Assembly: GCA_039045975.1 (NCBI GenBank)
Contig: JBCCJA010000001.1
Coordinates: 124,001-188,000 of the forward strand
Reading direction: 5' to 3'
Length of the DNA: 64,000 nt
Source of the DNA: JBCCJA01 sp039045975
GTDB taxonomy: Bacteria > Planctomycetota > Planctomycetia > Planctomycetales > Planctomycetaceae
In this document: in pieces, positions 53,277 through 62,974 of the stretch
Position numbering within the stretch: position 1 is the stretch's first letter
How the letters are laid out: the number at the start of each line of letters is the position of its first letter
Program-made: the position numbers and the translations under genes
Notes under the pieces: model-generated
What the model saw: only the letters and a program-made list of their open reading frames with translations
Databases searched by the model: none
What the model was told of the DNA's origin: nothing

Positions 53277-55229
53277 TTACCGGATGAACAAAAATTCGCG
53301 CGTGTTGACGAGGGCCCAGATCACGTTCCCGATACCCGAGTTGCCGTACTTATCGATTTCTTTCGTCGCGACGGCTCTCTCGAAACGGTTCGGCGTACGG
53401 CTCAGGATCGTGAGAAAGATGCGGTCGATCACGTCATCTCGGTCACGAGCCGAAACCACCGTCTGGTACATCACGGCGTGCGGCTCGAGGAGCATGTGGG
53501 TCACGGGTCCGTTGAACATCGTCAAAATCTGCGGGACGCTGCCGTCCTCGTTCCGCCCCTCGATGATGTCACGTGTGCCCTGACCGAACTGTGACAGGAA
53601 GTGTTCGGGCGGCAGCGGCGATCTCAACTCGGTCGAACGAACCAACTCGACGCCCTGGTACCGGTATTTACGGGGCACCGCGTCGTATCCGCGTCGCATC
53701 TCGTCGTGCTTTTGAAACCGTTTGACCGCTTCCTGAGCCGACACTGTGTCGACGTCGATCGTGACCGCCCGTCTGAGAGGCTCGTACGACGGCCGTTGGT
53801 ATTCGTAGGGGTCGACCACGGTCAGCGTGAGGAACGAATCCCAGACCTGCTCGGCCGTCATCCGTCTCAGTAGGGGGCCGGGAAAATAGTAAGACTCGTA
53901 CGCATCGGGCGGATCGCTCGACGCGAGTCGCTGGTACGCGTCGGTATTATAAATTACCCTTTGAAATTCTTTGACGTCGTAATCGACCTCCTTGATCAGG
54001 TCGACGAGATAGTCCATCAGTTCCGGGTCGGGCGGTTCGCTTTCCGAACTGATATCGTCATACGGTTCGACGAGGCCGACGCCGAACGCCTGCCGCCAGA
54101 GGCGATTGACCACGGTCCAATTGAAGCGTTCATTGTCTTCTGACGTGAGCCAGTCGGCAAACGCCTCCCGCCAAGTCTTTCCGTCACGTTTATACTCGTC
54201 CCAAAGAACCGCCGGGCGAACGATCGATCGCGGCTTGGCGTCTTCGTAGGCGTAGTCTTTCGGATAGCGGAGGCGAAGTTCGTCGTCACTGTAGACTCCG
54301 TACTCGTTTGCCTTTAAGAATCGCCCGAAATTACCACGATCACGGATATCAACACCGAAGTCCGCGGCCTTGTACGACGCCTTTTTAAGACTTTCATTGT
54401 TGCCGCGCCGGACACTCTGAAAAAGGTAGGCCGTCTGCGAAAAGGCCGAGAACTGGAGGAAATCGTTTTGTGTCCACACGTCGAACGGGTGGTCGTGACA
54501 CTGGGCACACTCGATCCGTGTGCTCAGGAATACACGTGCAGTGTTCCCGACACCGATTAATTCCATACCTCGGTCACGCTGGAGATAACCGACGGCCGGG
54601 TTCTCGACGTATCGGCCCTCCGCCGTCAACATGGACCGCACGAGGTCGTCATAGGGCACGTTGTCGCGGAGCTGATTTTCAAGCCACTCGATGAAAAACA
54701 TCGGCGTGTAGCCGCCGGCGCCGCGTGTCTGAATCCGCAGCGTGTTCGCCCACTGGTTGTACGCATGCTCGACGTAGCCTTCGCTGTTCAGAAGGCGGTC
54801 GATCAGATTCGCCCGTTTGTCATCACGGCGGTCGCGGAGGAAAGTCGCAATTTCGTTCAGCGTCGGGATCACGCCACAGATATCGAGATAGATCCGTCGG
54901 ACGAACTGCTCGTCGGTGAGCGGCTCGTTGGCGGTGACGTCATGCTTCCGGTGCATCGAGTCGACGAGTTCGTCGATCCGCGCGGCCTTCGCGAGGGCCA
55001 TCTCGCGTGCCTTAACATCCACGAAACCTTGCCTCGATTTGAGCGGCCGGAATGTCGAAGCGATCTTAAGGTCCGCCGAGGCCCCGCGGGCGGAGCGGCT
55101 ACGTTCGGGAGGACGGGCGTCCGCTTCTCCGCAGTCGATGACGGTCACGGCGAGGACGACCGATACGACGAACGAGAACCGCAACAAGGCTGATGGCTTG
55201 TGCACAGACAGGGCCTTTCCTTCGGACAT
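53277..55229 (-). CDS. Short PSD1 protein: DUF1549 and DUF1553, no N-terminal cytochrome c domain
   Basis: A 650-residue exported protein. A signal anchor (SFVVSVVLAVTVIDCGEADA) leads into DUF1549: FVRRIYLDICGVIPTLNEIATFL, AYNQWANTLRI, and CAQCHDHPFDVW as the only CxxCH. DUF1553 follows (FNWTVVNRLWRQAFGVGLVEPYDD, SSDPPDAYESYYFPGPLLRRMTAEQVWDS, NTREFLFIR end). The cytochrome c domain seen in the 979-residue relative at 39816 is absent. ATG 55229 is chosen for the signal; the frame extends to 55340. The DUF1501 partner follows. Confidence 0.9.
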   Translation of the reverse strand: MSEGKALSVHKPSALLRFSFVVSVVLAVTVIDCGEADARPPERSRSARGASADLKIASTFRPLKSRQGFVDVKAREMALAKAARIDELVDSMHRKHDVTANEPLTDEQFVRRIYLDICGVIPTLNEIATFLRDRRDDKRANLIDRLLNSEGYVEHAYNQWANTLRIQTRGAGGYTPMFFIEWLENQLRDNVPYDDLVRSMLTAEGRYVENPAVGYLQRDRGMELIGVGNTARVFLSTRIECAQCHDHPFDVWTQNDFLQFSAFSQTAYLFQSVRRGNNESLKKASYKAADFGVDIRDRGNFGRFLKANEYGVYSDDELRLRYPKDYAYEDAKPRSIVRPAVLWDEYKRDGKTWREAFADWLTSEDNERFNWTVVNRLWRQAFGVGLVEPYDDISSESEPPDPELMDYLVDLIKEVDYDVKEFQRVIYNTDAYQRLASSDPPDAYESYYFPGPLLRRMTAEQVWDSFLTLTVVDPYEYQRPSYEPLRRAVTIDVDTVSAQEAVKRFQKHDEMRRGYDAVPRKYRYQGVELVRSTELRSPLPPEHFLSQFGQGTRDIIEGRNEDGSVPQILTMFNGPVTHMLLEPHAVMYQTVVSARDRDDVIDRIFLTILSRTPNRFERAVATKEIDKYGNSGIGNVIWALVNTREFLFIR

Positions 55230-55355
55230 CGAGCGTGACTCAGCTATATCTTCTGCTCGGCGAGTAATCACTCGTCTGTACACAGACACATGAAATAAAT
55301 GTCCAACCGGCATTTGTCTGTTCATACCGGAGCGGTGCATCGTGACGATCGGTGT

Positions 55356-56819
55356 TCATCGGATTTCCTCGGAAGCCGTTCGAGACGGGTGCCATGAGTC
55401 GGGATCTATGAGCGGACGGCCGATGACCTCGACGAGCGTGTCATCGCCCTGCGAATCCATCCATTCGCGGAGTCGAGCACGAAGCGCTGTGAAACGCTCG
55501 AAATGCGCGGGGTCGTCGACGAGGTTTTCGAGTTCCCACGGATCGGCCGCGACGTGGTAAAGCTCCCAGCGCGGCCGGCGGAAATATTGATCGACGATTC
55601 GGCCGGCGGCGGCGTCCTGTTTCATTAACTCAGCCCATTCGTGCCAGTAGGCGCCCGCCAGAGGTTTGCGATCGAGATCGGAATGGTTCGTGTGCGCGAG
55701 GTCGGGCCGCAGGTTCTCGATTAATTTCCAATCCGGGGTCCGTACGCTCCGCATGGGGTAGGCGTTTTTGGTGCCGTCGGCCGTGTGCGTCGTAAAGACC
55801 TCCGTGCGATGAGACAGGCTCCGCCCCAGAACGACGTCGGCGAACGAACGACCGTCCAAGCCTGTCGGAACGGCCCCGCCGGCCAATTCGATCAGCGTCG
55901 GCAGAAGGTCGACCCAACTGACCATGGCGGTCGAGGTCGAGCCCGGTTCGATCCGGTCGGGGCAGGCGATGATCAGAGGCACCCGGGTGCCGTAATCATA
56001 AAGATTCCATTTACCGAACGGCCATTGGGCGCCGTGATCGCTGGAGTGCACGAAGATCGTGTCACGCCCCAAAAACTCGGTCGAGATCTCGCGCAGCTCA
56101 CCCAAGAATGCGTCGAGATCGATGATCTCCTGGTAGTAAATGGAGCGGTGACGTCTCGTCGCCGATGTGTCGAGGATACGCGGCGGCAGTTCGACGTCGT
56201 CCGGCGAAATCGTCGCGCGTTGCGACCAAGGCACGTGCGGGTTGCTCGTGCCGACGAACAGGCAGAGCGGTACGTCCGGGTCACGATTCTTCAAAAACCG
56301 CGTGACATCCCGCCGCAGCCGATCGATCGTGGCCCCGAACGCGACATGATCGAATTTAATTCGTGGCGGCTGAATACGACCGTGAGCCACCTTACCGAAG
56401 GCGGCGACCTCGTAGCCGAGACGCTGAAACTGGTCGACGAGGTCAGGGACGCTTTCGTCCCACACGGAATGGTTAGTCTCCGCACCATTCCGTGTAGGCA
56501 TTAGTCCGGTCAGAAGGGCGGCACGACTCGGGGCGCAAGAGGGAGACGCGACGAACGCATGTGTGAACGTCATGCCGTCCGCGGCAAGTCGTTCCATGTT
56601 CGGGGTCGGAATATTCTCATTGCCGTAAACACTGGAATCGATCTGCGAGTGATCGTCAGATAGATAGACTACGATATCAGGCAGACCGGCGTCGGCCGTG
56701 ACCAAGCCGTACGGACAGACCGCCAGCACGAACACGACCGATTTCACGGCGTGGGCCAAACACCCTGGAAAGTTTCCCGTCCGGCCTCGGAATCGAGCCA
56801 TCTCAGTCTTAGTCCGCAT
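55356..56819 (-). CDS. Sulfatase (type I, heparan N-sulfatase/S1_8-like)
   Basis: A 487-residue secreted sulfatase. Landmarks: YLSDDHSQIDSSVYGN, CAPSRAALLTGLMPTRNGAE (canonical CxPSR motif; this extension with xxPxRNGA is typical of the SGSH/heparan-N-sulfatase-like group), AAFGKVAHG, SSDHGAQWPFGKWNLYDYG and VPLIIACPDRI. It precedes the PSD1/DUF1501 pair and follows another sulfatase on the same strand. A Ser/Asn-linked amino-sugar sulfate may be the target, but the substrate is inferred from motif style only. Confidence 0.92.
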   Translation of the reverse strand: MRTKTEMARFRGRTGNFPGCLAHAVKSVVFVLAVCPYGLVTADAGLPDIVVYLSDDHSQIDSSVYGNENIPTPNMERLAADGMTFTHAFVASPSCAPSRAALLTGLMPTRNGAETNHSVWDESVPDLVDQFQRLGYEVAAFGKVAHGRIQPPRIKFDHVAFGATIDRLRRDVTRFLKNRDPDVPLCLFVGTSNPHVPWSQRATISPDDVELPPRILDTSATRRHRSIYYQEIIDLDAFLGELREISTEFLGRDTIFVHSSDHGAQWPFGKWNLYDYGTRVPLIIACPDRIEPGSTSTAMVSWVDLLPTLIELAGGAVPTGLDGRSFADVVLGRSLSHRTEVFTTHTADGTKNAYPMRSVRTPDWKLIENLRPDLAHTNHSDLDRKPLAGAYWHEWAELMKQDAAAGRIVDQYFRRPRWELYHVAADPWELENLVDDPAHFERFTALRARLREWMDSQGDDTLVEVIGRPLIDPDSWHPSRTASEEIR

Positions 56820-57014
56820 GTGCTAGTCTTTCCTGGATTTACTCGACTTCTTCGATTTCTTTCCGTCGGCACGTGGTTCGGATCTTGTGGGATCGTTTTT
56901 GGCGGCAGTTTTTCGAGACTGCCGTGACGGCGTTTTTAATTCCGTCCACAGACCCATGTCCCCCTGTCGAGTCATGCAAGCCAACGGTTCCGTCGCAAGC
57001 TCGGCTTTCTAAGT

Positions 57015-58295
57015 CTAGAAAGAGGGATCGCCAACGCGGTTGTTCGCCGCGAACGGGTGCGCGGTCAGGTCGTCGAGTTCGAACTCCGGCCGCTCGAACA
57101 GCCAGCGGACTCGCTTTCGGGGTTCCGGATCGGACTCGGCGTCTCGCTGCCATGACGCGATCGGTCGGCGTCGGTGCAAACCGGCGACGGAATAGGTATT
57201 TTCGGGTGTAACATTCCGGATATATTCAAGGCGATGCCCCCTCACCGCACGCATCCGATAAGGGGCGAGACAGCCGTGGACGCCAACCGTCGTGTGCTCC
57301 GCGAAAACATATTCACGGAGTGCAGAGGCTTTACCAGTCAACACGTCAGCAAAACTTAGTCCGTCGAATCCCGTCCGCCCGTCGGCCGAGGGACATCCCA
57401 CATCGACAGCGTCGGGATCGATACTCGCCGCCTCCAGAACCGTCGGGGCAACATCGACGTACTGCATCAGCGCATCACTGCTAGTCCCGGGCGCGACGAC
57501 GCCGGGCCAACGGACGAGTGTCGACGCCCGAATCCCGGTGTCGTAAAGACTCCACTTGCCTACGTAAGGCAACGAACTGCCTTGCTCGCTAAAGAACATG
57601 ACGACCGTGTCCCGGGCGTTCCCGCTTTCTTCCAGAAGCCCAAGCAGACGCCCGACTTGGTTATCTAACTCGGTAATCTCCACATAATACGCGGCGAGCA
57701 ACTCGCGTGTGACAGTGTTGTCATGCAGGTAATACGGGATGCGGATCGCATCCGGGTCATACAACTCAACCGGGCCGCTCTGCCACGAGCTGTGAGGATG
57801 ATTCGAGCCATAGACCAGCAACCACGGCTGGTCGCCGCCTCGCACCATGAACGACTTCGTCGCGTCGAAATCGAACGAGTCTTCGATGTACTCGTATGGA
57901 AACGATTCGGCCGGGCCCACGTGCCGCTTTTCCTGAAGAGCGGTCCGATAACCGGCCGCGTTCAGGTGAGTGAAGAGACTCTTCGTTCCCTTATAGGCCC
58001 GAATATCGTTCGGGTAGGCCCCAGATCGGACCGGGAACAAACCCGTATAAAGGGCCTGCCGAAAAGGGGAGCACATCGAGGCAGCAGTGAACATCCTCGT
58101 CAGATGCAGCGACTCCGACAGGAGGCTATCGAGATTCTGAGTCTGGACCTGCGTGTTGCCCTCATAGCCCAGATCACTCCAAGTGAGATCGTCGGCGACG
58201 ATGACAAGGAAGTTCGGCCTCGAAGCGGCACACTGCTGAGCAAAGACTACGAAGCCTAAGACGACGTAGGTCATCATACGAAGGAATTTGCTCAT
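57015..58295 (-). CDS. Sulfatase (type I) with CSPFR motif
   Basis: A 426-residue secreted sulfatase, short for the family. ATG 58295 gives a signal peptide (MMTYVVLGFVVFAQQCAAS); the frame runs on to 58763 across the end of the epimerase gene. Landmarks: IVADDLTWSDLGYEG, CSPFRQALYTGLFPVRSGAYP (CxPxR with Phe at the fourth place), QEKRHVGP, YGSNHPHSSW, FSEQGSSLPYVGKWSLYDTGIRAS. In the metal motif, Ser-Glu-Gln-Gly replaces the usual SDHG/TDNG, a notable change in a residue that normally ligates the metal. It is downstream of the epimerase in the sugar-uptake operon. Confidence 0.9.
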   Translation of the reverse strand: MSKFLRMMTYVVLGFVVFAQQCAASRPNFLVIVADDLTWSDLGYEGNTQVQTQNLDSLLSESLHLTRMFTAASMCSPFRQALYTGLFPVRSGAYPNDIRAYKGTKSLFTHLNAAGYRTALQEKRHVGPAESFPYEYIEDSFDFDATKSFMVRGGDQPWLLVYGSNHPHSSWQSGPVELYDPDAIRIPYYLHDNTVTRELLAAYYVEITELDNQVGRLLGLLEESGNARDTVVMFFSEQGSSLPYVGKWSLYDTGIRASTLVRWPGVVAPGTSSDALMQYVDVAPTVLEAASIDPDAVDVGCPSADGRTGFDGLSFADVLTGKASALREYVFAEHTTVGVHGCLAPYRMRAVRGHRLEYIRNVTPENTYSVAGLHRRRPIASWQRDAESDPEPRKRVRWLFERPEFELDDLTAHPFAANNRVGDPSF

Positions 58296-58573
58296 GCCTT
58301 TATGATATTCGACTCTCGACGACAAAAGAGTCGTGAAGGCATCGAAATTTTTAGGTTTCCGCATTGGTATCCGTCGCTGCGGATCGAAACGGTTCGAGTA
58401 CCGTCCGTGAGCAAGGGGCTCAGCGCATCGTAGGCGCTCCGACCACAGGAAGGGCATACCGCTGCGTAGACACCGATCGTGTCGTTCTGATCGGAGAGAC
58501 GTTTCCAGTTGGCGCGGAGCGTGCGAAACGAAACGGCGCTTCGCGGCTGCACTCCAGCGGTTCCTTTGAGCGG

Positions 58574-59683
58574 CTATTCCGAAGTCGAAAACGCGAAGAC
58601 CGTTCGACTTTTGAGACGTTCGCCCGGTCTCAGGATCGTCGACGGAAAATTTGGTTGGTTGGGGCTGTCGGGGAAGTGCTGCGTCTCCAAGCACAGCCCA
58701 CCGCGATGGACGTACGCCAGACCCGACTTTCCGGTCAGACGGCCGTCGAGAAAATTCCCGCAATAAAATTGAATGCCCGGCTCCGTCGTCGAAACGGTCA
58801 GCACACGGCCGGACTCGGGTTCGACGAGCCGCGCGGCGAACTTCAGTTTCTCACCGTTGTCCTCGGCCGTATCAAGAACCCAATTGTGATCATAGCCGCC
58901 CCCGTAATTAAGTTGCTCGTCCTCAGCTCCGATATCCCGACCGATCGGTTTCGGGCTCCGGAAATCGAACGGCGTGCCGGAGACGGACGCCAATTCTCCG
59001 GTCGGGATCAACCCGGCATCGACCGGGGTGTATCGCGACGCGGCCAGAGTCAGTTCATGATCAAGAATATCACCCCGTCCCTCGCCTTTGAGATTGAAGT
59101 ACGTGTGCTGGGTCAGATTGACAGGGGTCGCGTGATCGGTTCGCGCGGCGTAGTCAACGATTAGACGGTTATCGCCCGTAAGTGCGTACTTGACGGCAAC
59201 GTCAAGATTGCCGGGATAACCTTCCTCGCCGTCTTTTGAGCGATAGGTCAGAGTCAGCGATGACTTACTGCGGTCATAATCAGCTTCCCAGATCACCTTG
59301 TCGAATCCGATGATGCCGCCGTGCAGATGGTTCGGGCCATTGTTTTTCGCGAGACTGTAGGTCTCGCCGTCGAGTTCGAAGATACCCGAGGCTATCCGAT
59401 TTCCGTACCGGCCGACGACGGCCCCGAAATAGGGCTTGTCGACCGCGTTGACGTAGCTTTTTAAATCGTCGTATCCGAGCGCGACATCGGCAATTTGCCC
59501 GTCACGATCCGGCACGAAAATCGACGTGATCGTCGCCCCGTAATTCGTGATTTTGACCGTCATACCAGCCGGATTTTTCAACGTGAACAGTTCCACGGAA
59601 TCGAAATCCTCGACCTGAGCCGACGCGGCGCCGGCGGCCGCGAGAAACATGCAGACTGAGAAGCCGCAAACGGGTGAGTTCAT
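58574..59683 (-). CDS. Aldose 1-epimerase (galactose mutarotase family), secreted
   Basis: A 369-residue mutarotase that interconverts alpha and beta anomers of hexoses. Family landmarks: ITNYGATITSIFVPD, FGAVVGRYGNRI, NHLHGG, THVN-like VNLTQHTYFNLKG (catalytic His region), GGGYDHNWVL and the catalytic Glu block LETQHFPDSPNQPNFPS. A signal peptide (VCGFSVCMFLAAAGAASAQ) suggests periplasmic location. ATG 59683 overlaps the symporter stop by four bases and has GGAG eight bases upstream, so it is translated together with the transporter. It probably prepares released sugar for uptake or for the SDR. Confidence 0.95.
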   Translation of the reverse strand: MNSPVCGFSVCMFLAAAGAASAQVEDFDSVELFTLKNPAGMTVKITNYGATITSIFVPDRDGQIADVALGYDDLKSYVNAVDKPYFGAVVGRYGNRIASGIFELDGETYSLAKNNGPNHLHGGIIGFDKVIWEADYDRSKSSLTLTYRSKDGEEGYPGNLDVAVKYALTGDNRLIVDYAARTDHATPVNLTQHTYFNLKGEGRGDILDHELTLAASRYTPVDAGLIPTGELASVSGTPFDFRSPKPIGRDIGAEDEQLNYGGGYDHNWVLDTAEDNGEKLKFAARLVEPESGRVLTVSTTEPGIQFYCGNFLDGRLTGKSGLAYVHRGGLCLETQHFPDSPNQPNFPSTILRPGERLKSRTVFAFSTSE

Positions 59684-61311
59684 GAGGAAAGCTCCAGCAC
59701 GGAAAAGTTGGCGAACGCGGCGTATACCGACAGGACGATGACGATCAACGCGAGCCCGGCCGCGCGAGCGAACCGCCACGGCGTCATGTCGACGGCTCCC
59801 ACGTCTGCTTGAACGAATTCACTTTCGGACGGGTACAGCTCCCCGATGACGAGCATCAGCACGATCAGGTAGGCGAAGACAAGCCCGAGAAACTGGAACT
59901 CGTGCATCGCAGAAACGATTTTATCGAAAGGCGTGACGAAGTAGCCGACCGCGATCGTGACAAAGCCGACCGCCAACGCTGACTTCGCCGCGGCCGGCGG
60001 GACACGGTTGGTCAGCATGCCGACGAGGACGACCGCGAAGATCGGGATGAAATACATTCCGTTCATCTTCTGGAGGTACGCGAAGATGCTCGTCGTCTGG
60101 GCGAGGAACGGGGCGACCGCGACGGCGGCGATCGCGACGACCCAGCCGAACGCCTGACCGGCCCGGACGACTTGCTTGGGCCCGGCTGCCGGATTCATAA
60201 ATCTCTGATAGATGCCGAGCCCGAAGAGCGTGCACGCGCTATTCAAAGCTGAATTAAAGCTGGAGAGAATCGCCCCAAGCATCACGGCTGCGAAAAACCC
60301 GGTCAAAGGTGCCGGCAGAACGGTGTTCACAAGCCTTCCGTAGGCCAAGTCCGCCTTAAGGCCCTCGCCTTGAAACAACGAATAGGCAAGCATCCCGGGC
60401 AGCACGAGATACAGCGGCCCGAGAAGTTTCAATAGTCCCGTCAGCAGAACGCCTTTCTGGCCCTCCGCTAGGCTGCTCGCTCCGAACGTCCGCTGAATGA
60501 TCTGTTGGTTGGTTGTCCAATAGAAAAGATTGAGGAGAAAAATACCCGAGAAGATCGTGTCGAACGGCACAGACGATTCGGCGCCACCGACCGAGTTAAA
60601 GCGCTGCCGTTGGTCCTCCCACAACCGCTCGAAGCCGGCGCCGATCCCGCCGTCGCCCAGCTGCACCAACGCGAACGACGTGATCAACAAGCCTCCGACG
60701 AGCAGGCCGATGCCGTTCAACGTGTCGGAAACGGCGACGGTCCGCAGGCCGCCGAACAGGGCGTAGAGCGATCCGACGACCCCGACGGCGATGACGATCG
60801 CCCACAACGCGAAGGTCCGCGGCTCGACGCCGACCGACGCCGGCAACCCGCCGAGTAAACTCGGCACGTCGAGAATCCCCATCATTCCGGTGGCGCCGGT
60901 GTAGAGGATGATCGGCAGCAGGATCCCTACGTAGGCGACGAGAAAAATCACGTCAGTAATCAGCCGGGTCTGACTGTCGAAGCGGATTTCGAGATACTCG
61001 GGCACGGTCGCCACACCGCTCCTCAGGAATTTCGGTAGGAACAGCCACGCCATCAGCACGAGCGCGACGACGGCGACGACCTCCCAGACCATCACGCACA
61101 ATCCGTCCGTGAACGCCGCGCCGTTCAGCCCGACCATCTGTTCGGTCGACAGGTTCGTCAGCAGCAGCGATCCGGCGATGAAAGGGAATGTCAGAGAACG
61201 GCCGGCGAGGAAGTAACCCTCACTCGTACCGGCCTCCGCCCCGCGGGTCAGTCGATATGTGACGACCGCCACGAGTCCGGTGAAAAATAAAAATGACAGG
61301 ATCGAAATCAT
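59680..61311 (-). CDS. Sodium:solute symporter (SSS family, sugar-type)
   Basis: A 543-residue transporter with about 13-14 hydrophobic helices of the SSS/SLC5 family. Landmarks: TSEGYFLAGRSLTFPFIAGSLLLTNLSTEQMVGLNGAAF, the GVATVPEYLEIRFD segment, YALFGGLRTVAVSDTLNG, the WTTNQQIIQRTFGA segment and AVMLGAILSSFNSALNSACTLF. These match sugar symporters (SglT/galactose group). ATG 61311 overlaps the SDR stop (ATGA), and its own stop overlaps the epimerase start. It probably imports a monosaccharide released by the surrounding sulfatases and hydrolases. Confidence 0.95.
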   Translation of the reverse strand: MISILSFLFFTGLVAVVTYRLTRGAEAGTSEGYFLAGRSLTFPFIAGSLLLTNLSTEQMVGLNGAAFTDGLCVMVWEVVAVVALVLMAWLFLPKFLRSGVATVPEYLEIRFDSQTRLITDVIFLVAYVGILLPIILYTGATGMMGILDVPSLLGGLPASVGVEPRTFALWAIVIAVGVVGSLYALFGGLRTVAVSDTLNGIGLLVGGLLITSFALVQLGDGGIGAGFERLWEDQRQRFNSVGGAESSVPFDTIFSGIFLLNLFYWTTNQQIIQRTFGASSLAEGQKGVLLTGLLKLLGPLYLVLPGMLAYSLFQGEGLKADLAYGRLVNTVLPAPLTGFFAAVMLGAILSSFNSALNSACTLFGLGIYQRFMNPAAGPKQVVRAGQAFGWVVAIAAVAVAPFLAQTTSIFAYLQKMNGMYFIPIFAVVLVGMLTNRVPPAAAKSALAVGFVTIAVGYFVTPFDKIVSAMHEFQFLGLVFAYLIVLMLVIGELYPSESEFVQADVGAVDMTPWRFARAAGLALIVIVLSVYAAFANFSVLELSS

Positions 61312-62138
61312 TGAACGCCTTCCGCGTGTTGACGTGCCGGCTCACTCATCTCGGCCGGCCGTTCGAGGCGGTGCATTTCGTTGACAGGCAGTTCGATCCC
61401 GCCGTCGATTAAGAGCGAAGTCCCGGTGATGTAATCGCTTCCCGGGTCACAAAGAAACGTGATGCCCCGGGCGACTTCGTCCGCACGCCCCATCCGCCCC
61501 CACGGGAGCTCAGCGCCCATCTTTTCCAGCTTCTCTTCGCTGAAAAACTTGCGTTCGCCCGGCGTGTCGATCCACCCGGGGTGCACCAGATTGACACGGA
61601 TCCGCTTGTTACAGAGCTCCGTCGCGGCCGTGCGGGCCATCTGATCGATCGCCGCCTTCGCCATGTTGTACGACATCGCGCCGGGCAGCGGCCGCCAACT
61701 GTGCGGCGAACTGACGATGACGATCGCCCCGCGTGTTTCCGACGCGATCATCGCGTTCGCAGCCGCGCGGAGCAGGTAATAAGCCCCCCACATCGTGACC
61801 TGGATCGTCTTCTCGAACTCAACCATGTCGGCCGTGTGGAACAGTTGTCGCGTGCTGTAAGCCGCGTTGGAAACCGCGATGTCGAGTCCGCCGAAGTCTT
61901 CGACCGTTTCCGCGACGACGCGTTCGACCTCGTCACGGTCCGCGACGTCGCCACGCGCGAGCCGGACGGCGACACCGTGCCGTCGGCACCGGAGTGCGAC
62001 CTTTTCGGCCTCCTCAAGCGAGCCGCGGAAATTCAACGCGACGTTCGCTCCGGCGGCCGCCAGCGACTCGGCTGTGGCGGCGCCGATCCCGCGACTCGCA
62101 CCCGTCACGATCGCCGATTTTCCTTCGAGCGTACCCAC
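61308..62138 (-). CDS. SDR family oxidoreductase (sugar dehydrogenase-like)
   Basis: A 276-residue short-chain dehydrogenase. The Rossmann motif TGASRGIG is followed by GDVADRDEVE, SNAAY in place of NNAG, the catalytic Ser in VSSPHSW, and YNMAKAA as the catalytic YxxxK. The C-terminal block RMGRADEVARGITFLCDPGSDYITGTSLLIDGG is typical. GTG 62138 is preferred, since GGAGGG lies eight bases upstream (62147-62152); the frame extends to TTG 62165. With the symporter and epimerase it forms a coupled unit, so a sugar such as a deoxyhexose or hexose is a likely substrate (inference). Confidence 0.93.
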   Translation of the reverse strand: MGTLEGKSAIVTGASRGIGAATAESLAAAGANVALNFRGSLEEAEKVALRCRRHGVAVRLARGDVADRDEVERVVAETVEDFGGLDIAVSNAAYSTRQLFHTADMVEFEKTIQVTMWGAYYLLRAAANAMIASETRGAIVIVSSPHSWRPLPGAMSYNMAKAAIDQMARTAATELCNKRIRVNLVHPGWIDTPGERKFFSEEKLEKMGAELPWGRMGRADEVARGITFLCDPGSDYITGTSLLIDGGIELPVNEMHRLERPAEMSEPARQHAEGVQ

Positions 62139-62142
62139 GACT

Positions 62143-62275
62143 TCAGCCCTCCAATGTCGGGTCAAGGATCAGCCCCGTCGTCTCCGAACCGTCGGCGCGC
62201 CGCCGCGCGAACCGGTCGACACCCTCCGCGGGTGATGCGATGGAGGTAATCATTTCACCGACCCGAATCGCACTA
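62143..62275 (-). pseudogene. C-terminal fragment, possibly of a zinc alcohol dehydrogenase
   Basis: A minus-strand frame ends at TGA 62143-62145, five bases before the SDR GTG start. Its last about 40 codons read IRVGEMITSIASPAEGVDRF, then ARRRADGSETTGLILDPTLEG, which resembles the end of medium-chain dehydrogenases. Upstream of about 62275 the similarity is lost. The position directly before the SDR gene suggests a lost operon member. The family call is tentative. Confidence 0.35.
62147..62152 (-). promoter_or_regulatory. Shine-Dalgarno GGAGGG deciding the SDR start
   Basis: GGAGGG on the minus strand, eight bases before GTG 62138. Confidence 0.65.
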
Positions 62276-62974
62276 TTCGACAACAATCGGACACAGATCG
62301 GAGACTCCCCGAAAACGCATAAGGCCGCTACAGCCCGCGTACGACCACCGCCTAATGGAAACATACACACAATCTGCAAAGTTGCCGGCCGGTGTCACGG
62401 TTACACCCTTCAAGTGTGGAGGAGATCGCCGCATCGAGGACCGACTCGACTCTCACGGCATTTATGGCAACGCTTAAGCCGAACCTTACAGCAGATTGGC
62501 AACTTCTTCGGAATTCGTTCCGGCCGCTGCCGCATCCGGGCCGTGATTCATCGCGATCAGGCTTTAGTACGAATTCAACGTCGGGCCGATGATCGAACTC
62601 GCGAATTCAGACGCACAAAACGCACGAGTGAGCGGGTAGGCCGCCTGTGCGGCAACGAGTTCGGCCACCCTAACACCGTCCAGATGCGATTAAATGTCAG
62701 CGGCTTTGGCTATCGGGCCTTTCGCCTTTCTTCATGAGCAAGTTAATTTATGTGCATTGCACGAAGTCGCAGCAATGAGACCCGCACGCGCATGCATATG
62801 GTATTTTGTCAGGACGTGCCGCGTTACGGTGCGTATGCGTCTGTCCGCCTGGGGCAACGGTCACGCATGCGAGAAGCCGCCGTTGGTAGGCGACCGTGTT
62901 CTCAAATTCTCATGTTTTGTGCCGAAGGTATACTTTCGGTTACACCACCTCGCGTAATTCTCCTTTAGCCGAGC
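62276..62974. other. Intergenic region, nothing recognised
   Basis: Between the sulfatase stop and the dehydrogenase remnant I see no intact gene, RNA or clear repeat. Base composition is less GC-rich than coding neighbours. The promoter for the SDR-symporter-epimerase unit should lie here. Confidence 0.45.

Noticed and set aside
56890..56960. Short hairpin GGCAGT/ACTGCC with later T-run as a terminator between sulfatases
   Set aside because: The stem is only six bases and the T-run is 13 bases away, so the arrangement is not convincing.
58296..58763. N-terminal extension of the sulfatase at 57015
   Set aside because: It overlaps the end of the aldose epimerase gene and is Arg-rich with no homology; the signal peptide starts at 58295.
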